A DNA stretch of 64,000 bases from Coriobacteriia bacterium (GTDB lineage: Bacteria; Actinomycetota; Coriobacteriia; Anaerosomatales; Anaerosomataceae). Where the stretch lies: NCBI GenBank assembly GCA_030652115.1, contig JAUSBK010000003.1:1-64000 (forward strand). Reading direction: 5' to 3'. The notes below the pieces were generated by a model that worked only from the letters and a program-made list of their open reading frames with translations, was not told the origin of the DNA and did no database searches. The translations under genes and the position numbers were made by a program. The stretch's first letter is position 1, and the number at the start of each line of letters is the position of its first letter. Shown here one piece after another: positions 13,759 through 21,994 of this stretch.

Positions 13759-16203
13759 ATGCAGCGTTTGCGGTACCTGTCACTCGCGCTGGCGGTCTGT
13801 CTGGCCGTGGCGCCCGCCTCCACGGCGGCCGCCGTGGAGGCGGGCGCAGGCGCGCCGAGTGCGGTCAGGGCTTCCGCGTCGCCTGCCGTCTCTGCCACAC
13901 AGGTCGTCATCCGACCGCGCTCGTCTGCGGGGATGAAAGCGCTCGAGACGCGTCTCAAGCGCGATGGCGCAACCGTCCTGGAGCGCTCGAAGGACGGCGA
14001 GAGCCTGCTCGTGGAGGTGCCCGAGGGCCACGGTTCGGCGCAGTACGCGCGTGACATCGCTGCAGCTGTCCCCACCGAAGTCGCCCAGCCGCTCGGCTAC
14101 GTGCATGCCTCGGCAGTGCCGAGCGACCCCGACTACTCGCTGCAGTGGGGTCTGCCGGCGATCGGCGCACCTGCGGCGTGGGACCGCTCCTGGGGCGAAG
14201 CCGACGTGGTGGTTGCCGTGATCGACAGCGGCGTGGACCTGGATCAGCCGGACCTCGTCGACCAGATCGTCGCGGGTGGATGGGACTACGTGGGCGACGA
14301 CGGTGTGCCCGATGACGTGCTTGGTCACGGCACGCACGTGGCTGGAATCGTCGTCGCCGAGGCGAACAACGGGGTGCTCGGCAGCGGGACGGCGCCCGGG
14401 TGCCGCATCCTCCCGATGCGGGTGTTGGACGCCACCGGCAACGGAAACACATTCGACGTCAGCGAAGCGATCTACGACGCCACTGATCTGGGCGTCGACG
14501 TGATCAACATGAGCCTCGGTAGCAGCTCGCAGGACGACTACGTCAGTCTCGCGGTGGCTTACGCGCTCGCACACGATGTGGTCGTGGTCGCTGCGGCGGG
14601 GAACTGCAATCCTACCCGGTTGTCCAACGTCGAGTACCCTGCGCGCGAGCCGGGCGTGATCGCGGTAGGCGCGATCCAGAACACCACCCCGTACACCATC
14701 GCATCCTTCTCACAAGACGGTGCCGATCTCGATGTCGTCGCCCCCGGCGTGTACATCTATTCGACCGTTATGGGGACGGTGGGCCAGTACTGGCAAGGAA
14801 CCTCGATGGCCACACCGTTCGTGGCGGGTACCGCCGCGCTCATGCGTTCCGCGGATCCCACGGCCACGCAGGCGGAGATCGCCGCCGCGCTGACCGCCAC
14901 GGCGACCGATCTGGGGACAGCGGGCCGCGATAACACCTACGGCTACGGGCTCATACAGGCCGATGATGCGATCGAGTACGTCGACGGTATCCCGTTCACC
15001 ACCCTCACCACCGACGTAAGCCCCGCTGCGTCAGGCTGGTACTTGACGGCGCCGCACATCACCCTCACGCCGGACGAGCCCGCTACCACCTACTACGCAT
15101 GGGACGGCGGGGGCGAGTCGGTCTACGGCACGCCACTTACTGCTGCCGAGGGCGAGCACACCCTGAGCTACCGCTCCGTGGATGCCGAGAGTAATGCTGA
15201 GGTTGCCAGGAGCCAGCTGTTCAAGGTCGACACGGCGGACCCGACGGTCCCTGCCGGCCTCACGGCCACGGCCACCTCTTCAAGTGCGGTCAGCCTGTCA
15301 TGGAGCGCCGCCACCGACGCCACGAGTGGGGTGGCACGGTATCGGGTGTATCGCAACGGGACGTGGATCGCTTCCCCGACCTCCCTGACCTACTCGGCCA
15401 CCGGCCTGGCGCCGGAAACCACCTACAGCTTCACTGTCTCGGCCGTGGACGTCGCGGGCAACGAGTCGGCCTCGAGTTCGGCGGAGAACGCCACCACGCT
15501 CAAGGCCGTCCCAGCGATCACCACAACGAGTCTCGCCGCCGGTCTCAAGGGTCGGCCCTATGCGGTCACGCTGGCAGCGACCGGCGGGACGCCGATCACC
15601 TGGACCGTCTCGGCCGGGAGCCTCCCCGCCGACCTCGCGCTCTCTCCGACGGGAGTCATCAGCGGAACGCCGAGCGAGTCCGGGAGCTTCACGTTCACGG
15701 CGAAGGCCGAGAACACGGGCGGGTCGGATACGCAAGTCCTGACGCTCGTAGTCGCGCGCGTCGCGGCGCCGGTCTATCGCTTCTACAACGTCACGAACGG
15801 CACGCACTTCTTCACCGACTCGGCCGCCGAGGCAGACATGGTGGCCGCGACCTGGTCGAACGTCTTCCGCTACGAGGGCGTGGCGTACGCGACCGATCCC
15901 GCCAACAACACGCAACCGCTGTACCGCTTCTACAACCGCGCGAGCGGGAGCCACTTCTACACCGCGTCGCTCGCCGAGGCCAACACCATCCTTGCGCGCT
16001 GGTCCAACGTCTACACGCTCGACGGTCAGACGTACGCGGTGAATCCGGTCCCCGTGGCGGGCAGTGTGCCCGTGTATCGCTTCTACAACCTGCGCAACGG
16101 GAGCCACTTCTACACGGCCTCCGAAGAGGAGCGAAATCTCGTGATCGCGCAGTGGTCGGCGACGTATCAGTACGAGGGCCCGGCGTTCTGGCTGGGGCAG
16201 TAG
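13759..16203 (+). CDS. Secreted subtilisin-family (S8) protease with FN3, Ig-like and DUF5648-type C-terminal repeats
   Basis: The 814-residue protein has a signal peptide (1-24), a propeptide-like region to about 115 and an S8 catalytic domain with Asp 156 (VIDSGVD), His 190 (GHGTHVAG) and Ser 349 (GTSMATP). A chitobiase-like/Ig segment, one FN3 domain (about 500-575) and a putative-Ig segment follow (about 580-665). The tail consists of three repeats with YRFYN, HF(F/Y)T and YEG motifs ending WLGQ, as in DUF5648. The same tail is found on three other secreted proteins in this window, so it is likely a shared surface-attachment or binding module. GGAGAG precedes the ATG. Confidence 0.92.
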   Translation: MQRLRYLSLALAVCLAVAPASTAAAVEAGAGAPSAVRASASPAVSATQVVIRPRSSAGMKALETRLKRDGATVLERSKDGESLLVEVPEGHGSAQYARDIAAAVPTEVAQPLGYVHASAVPSDPDYSLQWGLPAIGAPAAWDRSWGEADVVVAVIDSGVDLDQPDLVDQIVAGGWDYVGDDGVPDDVLGHGTHVAGIVVAEANNGVLGSGTAPGCRILPMRVLDATGNGNTFDVSEAIYDATDLGVDVINMSLGSSSQDDYVSLAVAYALAHDVVVVAAAGNCNPTRLSNVEYPAREPGVIAVGAIQNTTPYTIASFSQDGADLDVVAPGVYIYSTVMGTVGQYWQGTSMATPFVAGTAALMRSADPTATQAEIAAALTATATDLGTAGRDNTYGYGLIQADDAIEYVDGIPFTTLTTDVSPAASGWYLTAPHITLTPDEPATTYYAWDGGGESVYGTPLTAAEGEHTLSYRSVDAESNAEVARSQLFKVDTADPTVPAGLTATATSSSAVSLSWSAATDATSGVARYRVYRNGTWIASPTSLTYSATGLAPETTYSFTVSAVDVAGNESASSSAENATTLKAVPAITTTSLAAGLKGRPYAVTLAATGGTPITWTVSAGSLPADLALSPTGVISGTPSESGSFTFTAKAENTGGSDTQVLTLVVARVAAPVYRFYNVTNGTHFFTDSAAEADMVAATWSNVFRYEGVAYATDPANNTQPLYRFYNRASGSHFYTASLAEANTILARWSNVYTLDGQTYAVNPVPVAGSVPVYRFYNLRNGSHFYTASEEERNLVIAQWSATYQYEGPAFWLGQ

Positions 16204-16309
16204 GCGTTCAGTCGGCCCATTGGCCTTGCTGCTTCGGTGAGGCCAGGGTTGTCCGCGAGGCTCGCGGGTATGTACCACTTGCGATGTCACCTCGGCCGAG
16301 GAGGAACCG

Positions 16310-16543
16310 ATGGCAGGCAAGATCTTCTACCGCGAGCGCCGTGAGGTGGGCGAAGGGGACCAGATCCCCCGATTCAACCTGGTTGCGGTCGCAGGCACCG
16401 ATCTCAAGATCCATGTGACCCATATGCGGAAGGCGGAGCTGGAGCAGATCGCCGCCGCCGTCGGTGCGGAACTGGTCGAGCTCGCCGTGCCGGACAGGGG
16501 CCACAAGGTCCAGGTGGGCGACATGCCCGAGAATCCGGAGTAG
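16310..16543 (+). CDS. Small hypothetical protein upstream of molybdenum-storage-like gene
   Basis: A 77-residue soluble protein starting after a strong ribosome binding site (GAGGAGG). It shows no known motif; a helix (MRKAELEQIAAAVGAELVELAV) is flanked by beta-strand-like segments, suggesting a small alpha-beta fold. It lies 35 bp upstream of the molybdenum-storage-like gene in the same orientation and may be its partner. I do not recognise the family. Confidence 0.6.
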   Translation: MAGKIFYRERREVGEGDQIPRFNLVAVAGTDLKIHVTHMRKAELEQIAAAVGAELVELAVPDRGHKVQVGDMPENPE

Positions 16544-16578
16544 TTGAGATCCAGCGACGCGATCCATGGAGGTAACCC

Positions 16579-17409
16579 ATGCCGCTCATGCGCGAGCGTG
16601 ACAGCAAGCGCCTGCACATCAAGAGCATCCTCATGGGTGAGAGTCTCGTAAGCGAGAGATTCCTCGATTCGCTCGAGGTCGCGCCGCAGCGGCGGCTCTT
16701 CCCCGACGTGAATGTCATCAAGATCGGCGGCCAGTCGATCTGCGACCGCGGCAAGAGGGCGCTTCCCGGTATCGTCGAGGAGATCGTCGCCAACAAGGAC
16801 ACGCACAAGATGCTGCTCCTGACGGGCGGCGGCACCCGCAGCAGGCACATCTACGCGATCGGGCTGGAGCTCGGGATGCCCACGGGCATCATCGCTGCAT
16901 TCGGCAGCTCGGTGTCACGGCAGAATGCACTGCTGCTTGCGACACTGCTGTCGGATCACGGTGGGATCGAGATCGATCAAGACGCGATCATGAAGCTGCC
17001 CAACTACTTCGCGCAGGGCGGGATCCCGGTGACGCAGGGGATGCCGCCGTACGACTTCTTCGCGATACCGCCCGAGAAGGGCCGGATCCCCATCCACCGA
17101 ACCGACGTGGGCACGATCCTCATGGCCGATCTCATCGGGGCGCGCAGCTGCATCTTCGTGAAGGACGAACGCGGTCTGTTCACCAACGACCCGAAGAAGG
17201 ACCCGGACGCCGAGTTCATCCCCAGCATCACCGTGTCGGAACTCCTCGAGCGCAAGCTCGACGATCTCATCCTCGAACGGCCATGTCTCGAGATCCTGCA
17301 GAACAGCCAGGTGCTCGACCAGGTGCAGATCGTGAACGGGCTGGAGCGCGGGAACCTGACTGCAGCACTGGCCGGTGAGCCGGTGGGCACGATCATCACC
17401 AAGGGCTGA
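16579..17409 (+). CDS. Molybdenum storage protein-like (MosA/MosB family, amino-acid-kinase fold)
   Basis: The 276-residue protein matches the pattern of the Azotobacter molybdenum storage protein subunits over its length: VIKIGGQS, LLTGGGTRSRH, GMPPY, HRTDVG, IFVKDE-GL-T-DPKK, and the ending VNGL-x-GNLT-AL-GE-VGTII. MoSto stores polyoxomolybdate or tungstate clusters in an ATP-dependent cage of alpha and beta subunits. Only one subunit-like gene is present here, which could make homomers. UMP kinase is the nearest alternative but lacks this insert pattern. The operon converging from the right is headed by a PBP_like regulator, which suggests molybdate or tungstate physiology. Confidence 0.85.
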   Translation: MPLMRERDSKRLHIKSILMGESLVSERFLDSLEVAPQRRLFPDVNVIKIGGQSICDRGKRALPGIVEEIVANKDTHKMLLLTGGGTRSRHIYAIGLELGMPTGIIAAFGSSVSRQNALLLATLLSDHGGIEIDQDAIMKLPNYFAQGGIPVTQGMPPYDFFAIPPEKGRIPIHRTDVGTILMADLIGARSCIFVKDERGLFTNDPKKDPDAEFIPSITVSELLERKLDDLILERPCLEILQNSQVLDQVQIVNGLERGNLTAALAGEPVGTIITKG

Positions 17410-17463
17410 GGCCAGCGCTCGCGGTCGTCGGGGCCGATGCATGGCCGAGGGCCTGCCGAACCC

Positions 17464-18243
17464 CTACCAGTCGTCTCCGCCGTGACCGGTGCCTCCGCCG
17501 GTGCCCCCACCCGTGCCGCTGCCGGCGTCACGCTGCTTGCCGATGGCCGTCCAGGCGTTCGGTCCGAGCGTCGTGACCGGAGCGACGGGCCGGCCTCCCC
17601 AGAGGCGCGGTCGCAGCCAGTCCTGCGTGTCGAGCGTGTCGGTCGGCTTGGGAACCATCACGTTCCGGTCCACCGCCACCACGGTGATCCCTGCGGCCTC
17701 GACTTCACCCACCGTGGTGATGGCACTGAAGCCGCGCAGCGGGACCTGGTAGTCCACGAACCGTCCGGTCCAGCCGCCTGCGGTCAGCCCGACCCCGGCG
17801 GTGGCACCGATGATGCCGTCATTCGTGCCCCCGTGGCCGGAAAGGTGTACACCCGCCGCCTCGGCGGCAGCACGCGCGTCGTCCTGTGTGACGACCTCGA
17901 TCGCCGCCCGGTTGCCGAACGCGATCAGCGGCGCAAAGTCCGCGGTCTCGGGAGCGACGCAGAGTCCCGGATCGCTGCCGTCCATGAAGTGCTCGGCGAT
18001 GTGTGCCGCTCCGAGCTCGGCAAGGCCGGGCAGGAATGACGCGTCCGGTACGTCGATGACCGCGCAGCCTGAGCTGTTGTGCGACGTGTACGGCACATCG
18101 GGGTGGACGAGCAGCTGCTGGCGCACCACGCCCCACGTGATGCAGCCGCTGGGCAGCCGCTCGGTGAACCAGCGCACCAGCTTTCCGGTGCCACGATCGG
18201 CGCCCAGCACGTCGGTGTCGTCGAAGCAGACGTAGACTCTCAC
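17464..18243 (-). CDS. TiaS-like (tRNA-Ile2 agmatinylcytidine synthetase N-domain-like) protein
   Basis: The 259-residue protein opens with MRVYVCFDDTD and GTGKLVRWF, then YTSHNSSGCAVID, the pattern of bacterial proteins annotated as TiaS-like. In archaea TiaS modifies tRNA-Ile2; these shorter bacterial relatives lack the full enzyme and their role is unknown. The last 20 residues are Gly-rich. Its start overlaps the DUF2149 stop by 4 bp, so it is the last gene of the minus-strand operon. Function here is not assigned. Confidence 0.6.
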   Translation of the reverse strand: MRVYVCFDDTDVLGADRGTGKLVRWFTERLPSGCITWGVVRQQLLVHPDVPYTSHNSSGCAVIDVPDASFLPGLAELGAAHIAEHFMDGSDPGLCVAPETADFAPLIAFGNRAAIEVVTQDDARAAAEAAGVHLSGHGGTNDGIIGATAGVGLTAGGWTGRFVDYQVPLRGFSAITTVGEVEAAGITVVAVDRNVMVPKPTDTLDTQDWLRPRLWGGRPVAPVTTLGPNAWTAIGKQRDAGSGTGGGTGGGTGHGGDDW

Positions 18244-18620
18244 TCGGCAGATCCTCCCTCGGGTACCCAGATGACGCTGCCGTCGTCCAGGCGGAAGACG
18301 GTGCCGATAGCATACCCCCGACCCTCGTCGAGTTCGTCGGTCGTCTGCAGGCGCTCGATCACGCCCTCCTGCTTGGTGATGATCTCCATGTCGGTCGTGC
18401 CGGGGTCCTTCACGATCGTGACGTCCTCGCCCGAGATGAGTTCCTGGAGTCCGAATGCGGAGAGGGAGACGATCAGGAACCCTACACCGATCAGGATGGC
18501 GACGTCGAACAGATTGCCCAGGGACTCCATCGGATCGCCGCCCCGGTCGGGCAGGAGCCGCCGCCGGCGGCGCTGGATCGGGCCGCGGCCTTCACGCGCG
18601 TGAGTATGCGGCTCGAGCAT
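18240..18620 (-). CDS. DUF2149 family membrane protein (ExbD-like partner)
   Basis: A 126-residue protein with a basic N-terminus, one membrane helix (about 38-56, NLFDVAILIGVGFLIVSL) and an outer domain with EDVTIVKDPGTTDMEII and a C-terminal GTVFRLDDGSVIWVPEG. These are features of DUF2149, best known from methanogens, where it lies next to TolQ/ExbB-like channels. By position it would play the ExbD/TolR role. It follows the TolQ-like gene with one base between stop and start. Confidence 0.75.
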   Translation of the reverse strand: MLEPHTHAREGRGPIQRRRRRLLPDRGGDPMESLGNLFDVAILIGVGFLIVSLSAFGLQELISGEDVTIVKDPGTTDMEIITKQEGVIERLQTTDELDEGRGYAIGTVFRLDDGSVIWVPEGGSAE

Positions 18621-18621
18621 C

Positions 18622-19257
18622 TCACACCTCCAGCAGGTCCAGAACGTACTCGATATCGCTCACGTCCTGCGTGTACAGCCGGTCGCGAATCGCGGATACC
18701 GCGTAGGCAACACCGCCGATGAGCAGGCCGACGACTGTGGTGGAGAATGCGATGACCAGGTTGTCTGAGAGCGTTTGCACGTCGCCCTGAGCGAGGCCGA
18801 CGAGTGCCGGAGAGATCGGGATGAGGGTGCCCATCAGGCCGAGCATCGGGCCGATCCGGATGAGCATGCGCGTGCGCTCGAGACGGCGCGCGGCTTCCAA
18901 CTCCACGTCGTTGAGGAGCTTCAGGAACTCGGTGCGGCTAGTCGTGTCAGCGGAGAGCAGGCTGACGAAGCGCCGGCCGTAGCGACCGTGCGCGAGCGCC
19001 GTGCCGAGATGGCCGAGCGCATCTTCCGTCTTACCGTCGGCCAACGCATCGCGCGCGCTCTGCCCGGAGGTTCTGATCGTGCCGAGGGAGCGCTTACGTA
19101 CGCGGCCGAGCGCCTCGACGGTGAAGCGACCCGCTTCGAAGATGACGATCAGAAGAGCGATCACCTCGGCGATCAGCACCGGGTAGAGCAGGGCCGTCGC
19201 TACCTCGTAGATGACGGCGTCAGGGTGGGTGAGGTAGTAGCCGAGGGTGTCGATCAA
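18622..19257 (-). CDS. MotA/TolQ/ExbB proton channel family protein
   Basis: A 211-residue protein with an N-terminal membrane helix (about 15-40) and two C-terminal helices around RIGPMLGLMGTLIPISPALVGLAQGD and LVIAFSTTVVGLLIGGVAYAV, split here as the typical G-x-MGTLIP and T-x-x-GL signatures of TolQ/ExbB. It probably conducts protons to energise a partner, here DUF2149. The TTG at 19257 is chosen because AAGGAGG lies 9 nt upstream; reading further upstream would run into the beta-propeller gene. Confidence 0.8.
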   Translation of the reverse strand: MIDTLGYYLTHPDAVIYEVATALLYPVLIAEVIALLIVIFEAGRFTVEALGRVRKRSLGTIRTSGQSARDALADGKTEDALGHLGTALAHGRYGRRFVSLLSADTTSRTEFLKLLNDVELEAARRLERTRMLIRIGPMLGLMGTLIPISPALVGLAQGDVQTLSDNLVIAFSTTVVGLLIGGVAYAVSAIRDRLYTQDVSDIEYVLDLLEV

Positions 19258-19280
19258 GGCGAGGTGCCTCCTTCGAAGGG

Positions 19281-20948
19281 TCAGGCGGTCTGAGAACGGA
19301 GGAACAGGAGTGCGAGCAGGCGCTGTAGCGGCACTGAGAGTATGCCTGCCGTGTAGATCGTGCCGAGTGCGAGCAGTCCGCCCAGGTTCGGAGCGGGAGA
19401 ACCGCCCCCGCCGAGGTTGCCGAGGCCCCCGACGTCGGGGCCGACCGAGATGCTGACGGAGTCCATCGCCCACCCGCGTTGAACCGAGAGCGGCCCGGCG
19501 ACGACGCTCGCGCCGCCGGAGACCCCGCCGGTGGTGTAGCCGCCGCCGCCCGTCATGGTGCCGCCGGTGCCGATGCCGGTGCCGGTCGTGGTGCTCCTGC
19601 CGGACTTCGTGCCCGACCTGCTGCCGGACCCGCTCCCCGTGCCCGACCCGCCCGCGCTTTCCGGGGCGGGCTCGTAGCCGATGTTCACACCGAGAAGGCG
19701 CGGGGTCTTGTCCCGGCGCGTCGTGGACATCGTGATGCGGTAGCGGATCAGCGTGCCGTAGGTTCCGCCCGGGAGGGTGCTGCCGCCGAGGGTCTGCCAC
19801 GCACCGCCGTCGACCGAGTACTCGACGATCGCGGAGGTGTTCTCCGGCACATCAAGTTCGACCGACATGTTCGTGAACTGTTTCCGGACGCCGGGCAGGC
19901 CGCAGTCGAGTTGCCCGGACTCTGCGGTTCCGCTCAGCGCGTATCCCAGCTCGATGATGCGGTTGTTTGCCTCATCAGCGATGAGGATCGACCCGTTGGT
20001 ACCCGGCAGCGCGCGTCGTGGAGTGTTGAGCCCGCTGTCGTCGAGACCGAGCAGGCTCACGCCCGAGAACGCCCAGAGCACTTCGCCGGCGCTGTTCACG
20101 CGCACTGCCCGACCCACGAGACTGTCGGGGCTTCGCTCCTCCGCGATCAGTGTCGTACCGTCATCGAGCCGGTAGGCCGAGACCGGTTGTCGCAGCACCG
20201 GGACTCCGAGCTGCCAGACGGTGCTCCCGGTGGCGTCGACCTCGACCACGAAGTCCGAGGCCGCGATGAGTGTGTTGCCGTTCGAGAGCCGCTGCGCGGT
20301 CTTCGGCCAGCACGACCCGCCCGGCGCGTACGACCAGACGGTGCTCTCGGATGTGTAGCCGTCGTTCAGCTCTCCCGCGCGGTAGTCCGAGGTGCGCACC
20401 TCCAGGACGAGGCCGCTCTGGTTGTCGCAGATGAGCGTGTTGCCGTTCGGCAGGCGCGAGGCTGAGAAGGGGTCCTGCACGTAGCCCGGGTAGCCGGGGA
20501 CGAGCGTGGCGCTGGCCTCGCGGGAGACGTCCGAGCCTCCGTAGCGCCAGACGATCGTACCCGCCGGCGTGACCTCGAAGACCTCGTCTGCTCGTCGGCT
20601 CACGATGAGGGTGTTGCCGCTCGAGAGGCGCGCCGCGTGCCAGGGGAAGAACGAGGCGTCACCGCGATACTCCCAGGCGATCGTGCCTTGCGGCGTCACC
20701 TCTTCGACGACGCCCATATACCCTCTGGCGATGAGCGTGTTTCCGTTCGGCAGGCGCTCCACTGACCGGGGCTCGTTCGTGGCGTACTGCCAGATGATCG
20801 TCCACGGGAGTTCGAGCCACGCGCCGCTGCCCTTGACCAGCGTTCCCGAGGCGGCAACGTCGCCGGTCGCCGACCACGTTCCCGCCGAGGCGGGCGCAGG
20901 CCAGGCGAACACGACGAGCAGCAGCAGTGCGGCTACGATGCGCCTCAT
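19281..20948 (-). CDS. Secreted beta-propeller protein with membrane-anchor tail (arylsulfotransferase/PQQ-like)
   Basis: The 555-residue protein has a signal peptide (1-23), then repeated motifs of the form RLPNGNTLI at about 40-residue spacing that mark propeller blades as in arylsulfotransferase-like proteins. A beta-sandwich-like region follows, then a long Gly/Ser/Thr linker and a hydrophobic C-terminal helix ending FLRSQTA. The catalytic His of true arylsulfotransferases was not identified. It is likely an outer-facing binding or scaffold protein. The ATG at 20948 overlaps the upstream stop (ATGA). Confidence 0.75.
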   Translation of the reverse strand: MRRIVAALLLLVVFAWPAPASAGTWSATGDVAASGTLVKGSGAWLELPWTIIWQYATNEPRSVERLPNGNTLIARGYMGVVEEVTPQGTIAWEYRGDASFFPWHAARLSSGNTLIVSRRADEVFEVTPAGTIVWRYGGSDVSREASATLVPGYPGYVQDPFSASRLPNGNTLICDNQSGLVLEVRTSDYRAGELNDGYTSESTVWSYAPGGSCWPKTAQRLSNGNTLIAASDFVVEVDATGSTVWQLGVPVLRQPVSAYRLDDGTTLIAEERSPDSLVGRAVRVNSAGEVLWAFSGVSLLGLDDSGLNTPRRALPGTNGSILIADEANNRIIELGYALSGTAESGQLDCGLPGVRKQFTNMSVELDVPENTSAIVEYSVDGGAWQTLGGSTLPGGTYGTLIRYRITMSTTRRDKTPRLLGVNIGYEPAPESAGGSGTGSGSGSRSGTKSGRSTTTGTGIGTGGTMTGGGGYTTGGVSGGASVVAGPLSVQRGWAMDSVSISVGPDVGGLGNLGGGGSPAPNLGGLLALGTIYTAGILSVPLQRLLALLFLRSQTA

Positions 20949-21517
20949 GCCGGCCGTCCGTTGTCCGCGCTGAGGCTCTCGATGGCAGGCACGCGGAGCC
21001 GACGCAGCAGCCTCAGGATGAGCGCGCCGAGCCATCCCCCTATCGCACCGAACACGATGTGGCTGATTGCGGCGAGGCTCAGCCCGACGGCCAGGTAGCC
21101 GGCTGGAATGCCGAGCAGCAGGCTCACGATCAGACTCGCCGTGAGCTTGGCGGCATTCCCAACAGCGCCTACCAGCGTGGCCATGACCGCGGAGTCCAGT
21201 CGCTCGCGGCTGATGGCTGCGCCCAGGTCCATCACCACACCGGGTGCGAAGTACTTCACCCATACCAGCAGTCCCTCCCGGCCGCCCACGATGAGCACCG
21301 CGAGAAGGCCCGAGACCAGGCCGAGCAGCGTCCCGGCTCCACGTCGGCGCACGAGGCCGCGCCCGATGACGAGGTACGCCATCCAGAAGATTCCCGAGTG
21401 GCCCGGCAGCCGCAAGGGAAGGTTGAGCACGATCTTGGTTCCCACGAGCAACGCCGCGATGAGCGCGAGCACCACGAGCTCCCGCGTTGTGAGCCATCGT
21501 CGACGTGGCGCGCTCAC
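20945..21517 (-). CDS. ECF-transporter S-component-like membrane protein
   Basis: A 190-residue protein with five or six membrane helices and small Gly-rich turns, starting RRWLTTRELVVLALIAAL. Size, topology and opening resemble ECF (energy-coupling factor) S components, but the specific ligand class cannot be assigned and no EcfA or EcfT gene is nearby. The GTG at 21517 overlaps the upstream stop (GTGA). In this operon it may act as the membrane substrate-binding part next to the TolQ-DUF2149 pair. Confidence 0.6.
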   Translation of the reverse strand: MSAPRRRWLTTRELVVLALIAALLVGTKIVLNLPLRLPGHSGIFWMAYLVIGRGLVRRRGAGTLLGLVSGLLAVLIVGGREGLLVWVKYFAPGVVMDLGAAISRERLDSAVMATLVGAVGNAAKLTASLIVSLLLGIPAGYLAVGLSLAAISHIVFGAIGGWLGALILRLLRRLRVPAIESLSADNGRPA

Positions 21518-21990
21518 TCGACCACGATCTCCGTGACATCGCGGACACGGTCTTCCCATGCGATGTCGGGCCCGACCACTTTGACCGTCCCGCGGTTGGC
21601 GATGTCGAGGAGCACCTCGTCGGTCACTTCGGCGCGGGTCAGCACGATGCTGCCATCGTCGCGGATCCCCATTCCTCCGATGTGCACGCGCTCGAAGTCG
21701 GTCACCCCGGCGGCCTCCAGAACCGCGAGCAGGGTGGGGCCTTCCTCGATCTTGCCGAGGACCTCGATAGTGGCCATGTCGAAGTCACGTATGTCGTCCA
21801 TGGTGAACTGCTCGAGGACCTCACCATCGCGGATCACGACCACCACGTACTCGGCATCGGACCCTGATGGCCCGGAGGACATCAGGGTCTCGATGCCGAT
21901 CGCTGCCCCCACGAGCAGAACGAGCACTGCAGCAAGAATGACGGCTGCCTTCCACTGCTTCGCGGGAGCTCTGTTCAGTTCCTCGTGCAA
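21514..21990 (-). CDS. Membrane-anchored extracytoplasmic protein
   Basis: A 158-residue protein with one N-terminal membrane helix (15-37) and an outer domain. The pattern G-E-V-x-x-FTMDDI, then GPTLLAVLEAAGV, recalls the molybdopterin-binding (sulfite-oxidase-type) fold in a reduced form, but the cofactor Cys is absent, so only a fold resemblance is suggested. It lies 4 bp after the DUF5648 surface protein gene. Confidence 0.5.
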   Translation of the reverse strand: MHEELNRAPAKQWKAAVILAAVLVLLVGAAIGIETLMSSGPSGSDAEYVVVVIRDGEVLEQFTMDDIRDFDMATIEVLGKIEEGPTLLAVLEAAGVTDFERVHIGGMGIRDDGSIVLTRAEVTDEVLLDIANRGTVKVVGPDIAWEDRVRDVTEIVVE

Positions 21991-21994
21991 GAGC

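Noticed and set aside
18622-19800. 392-residue reading of the TolQ-like gene
   Set aside because: The extra N-terminal 181 codons overlap the beta-propeller gene and are Arg/His-rich; a TTG with AAGGAGG upstream gives a normal family length.
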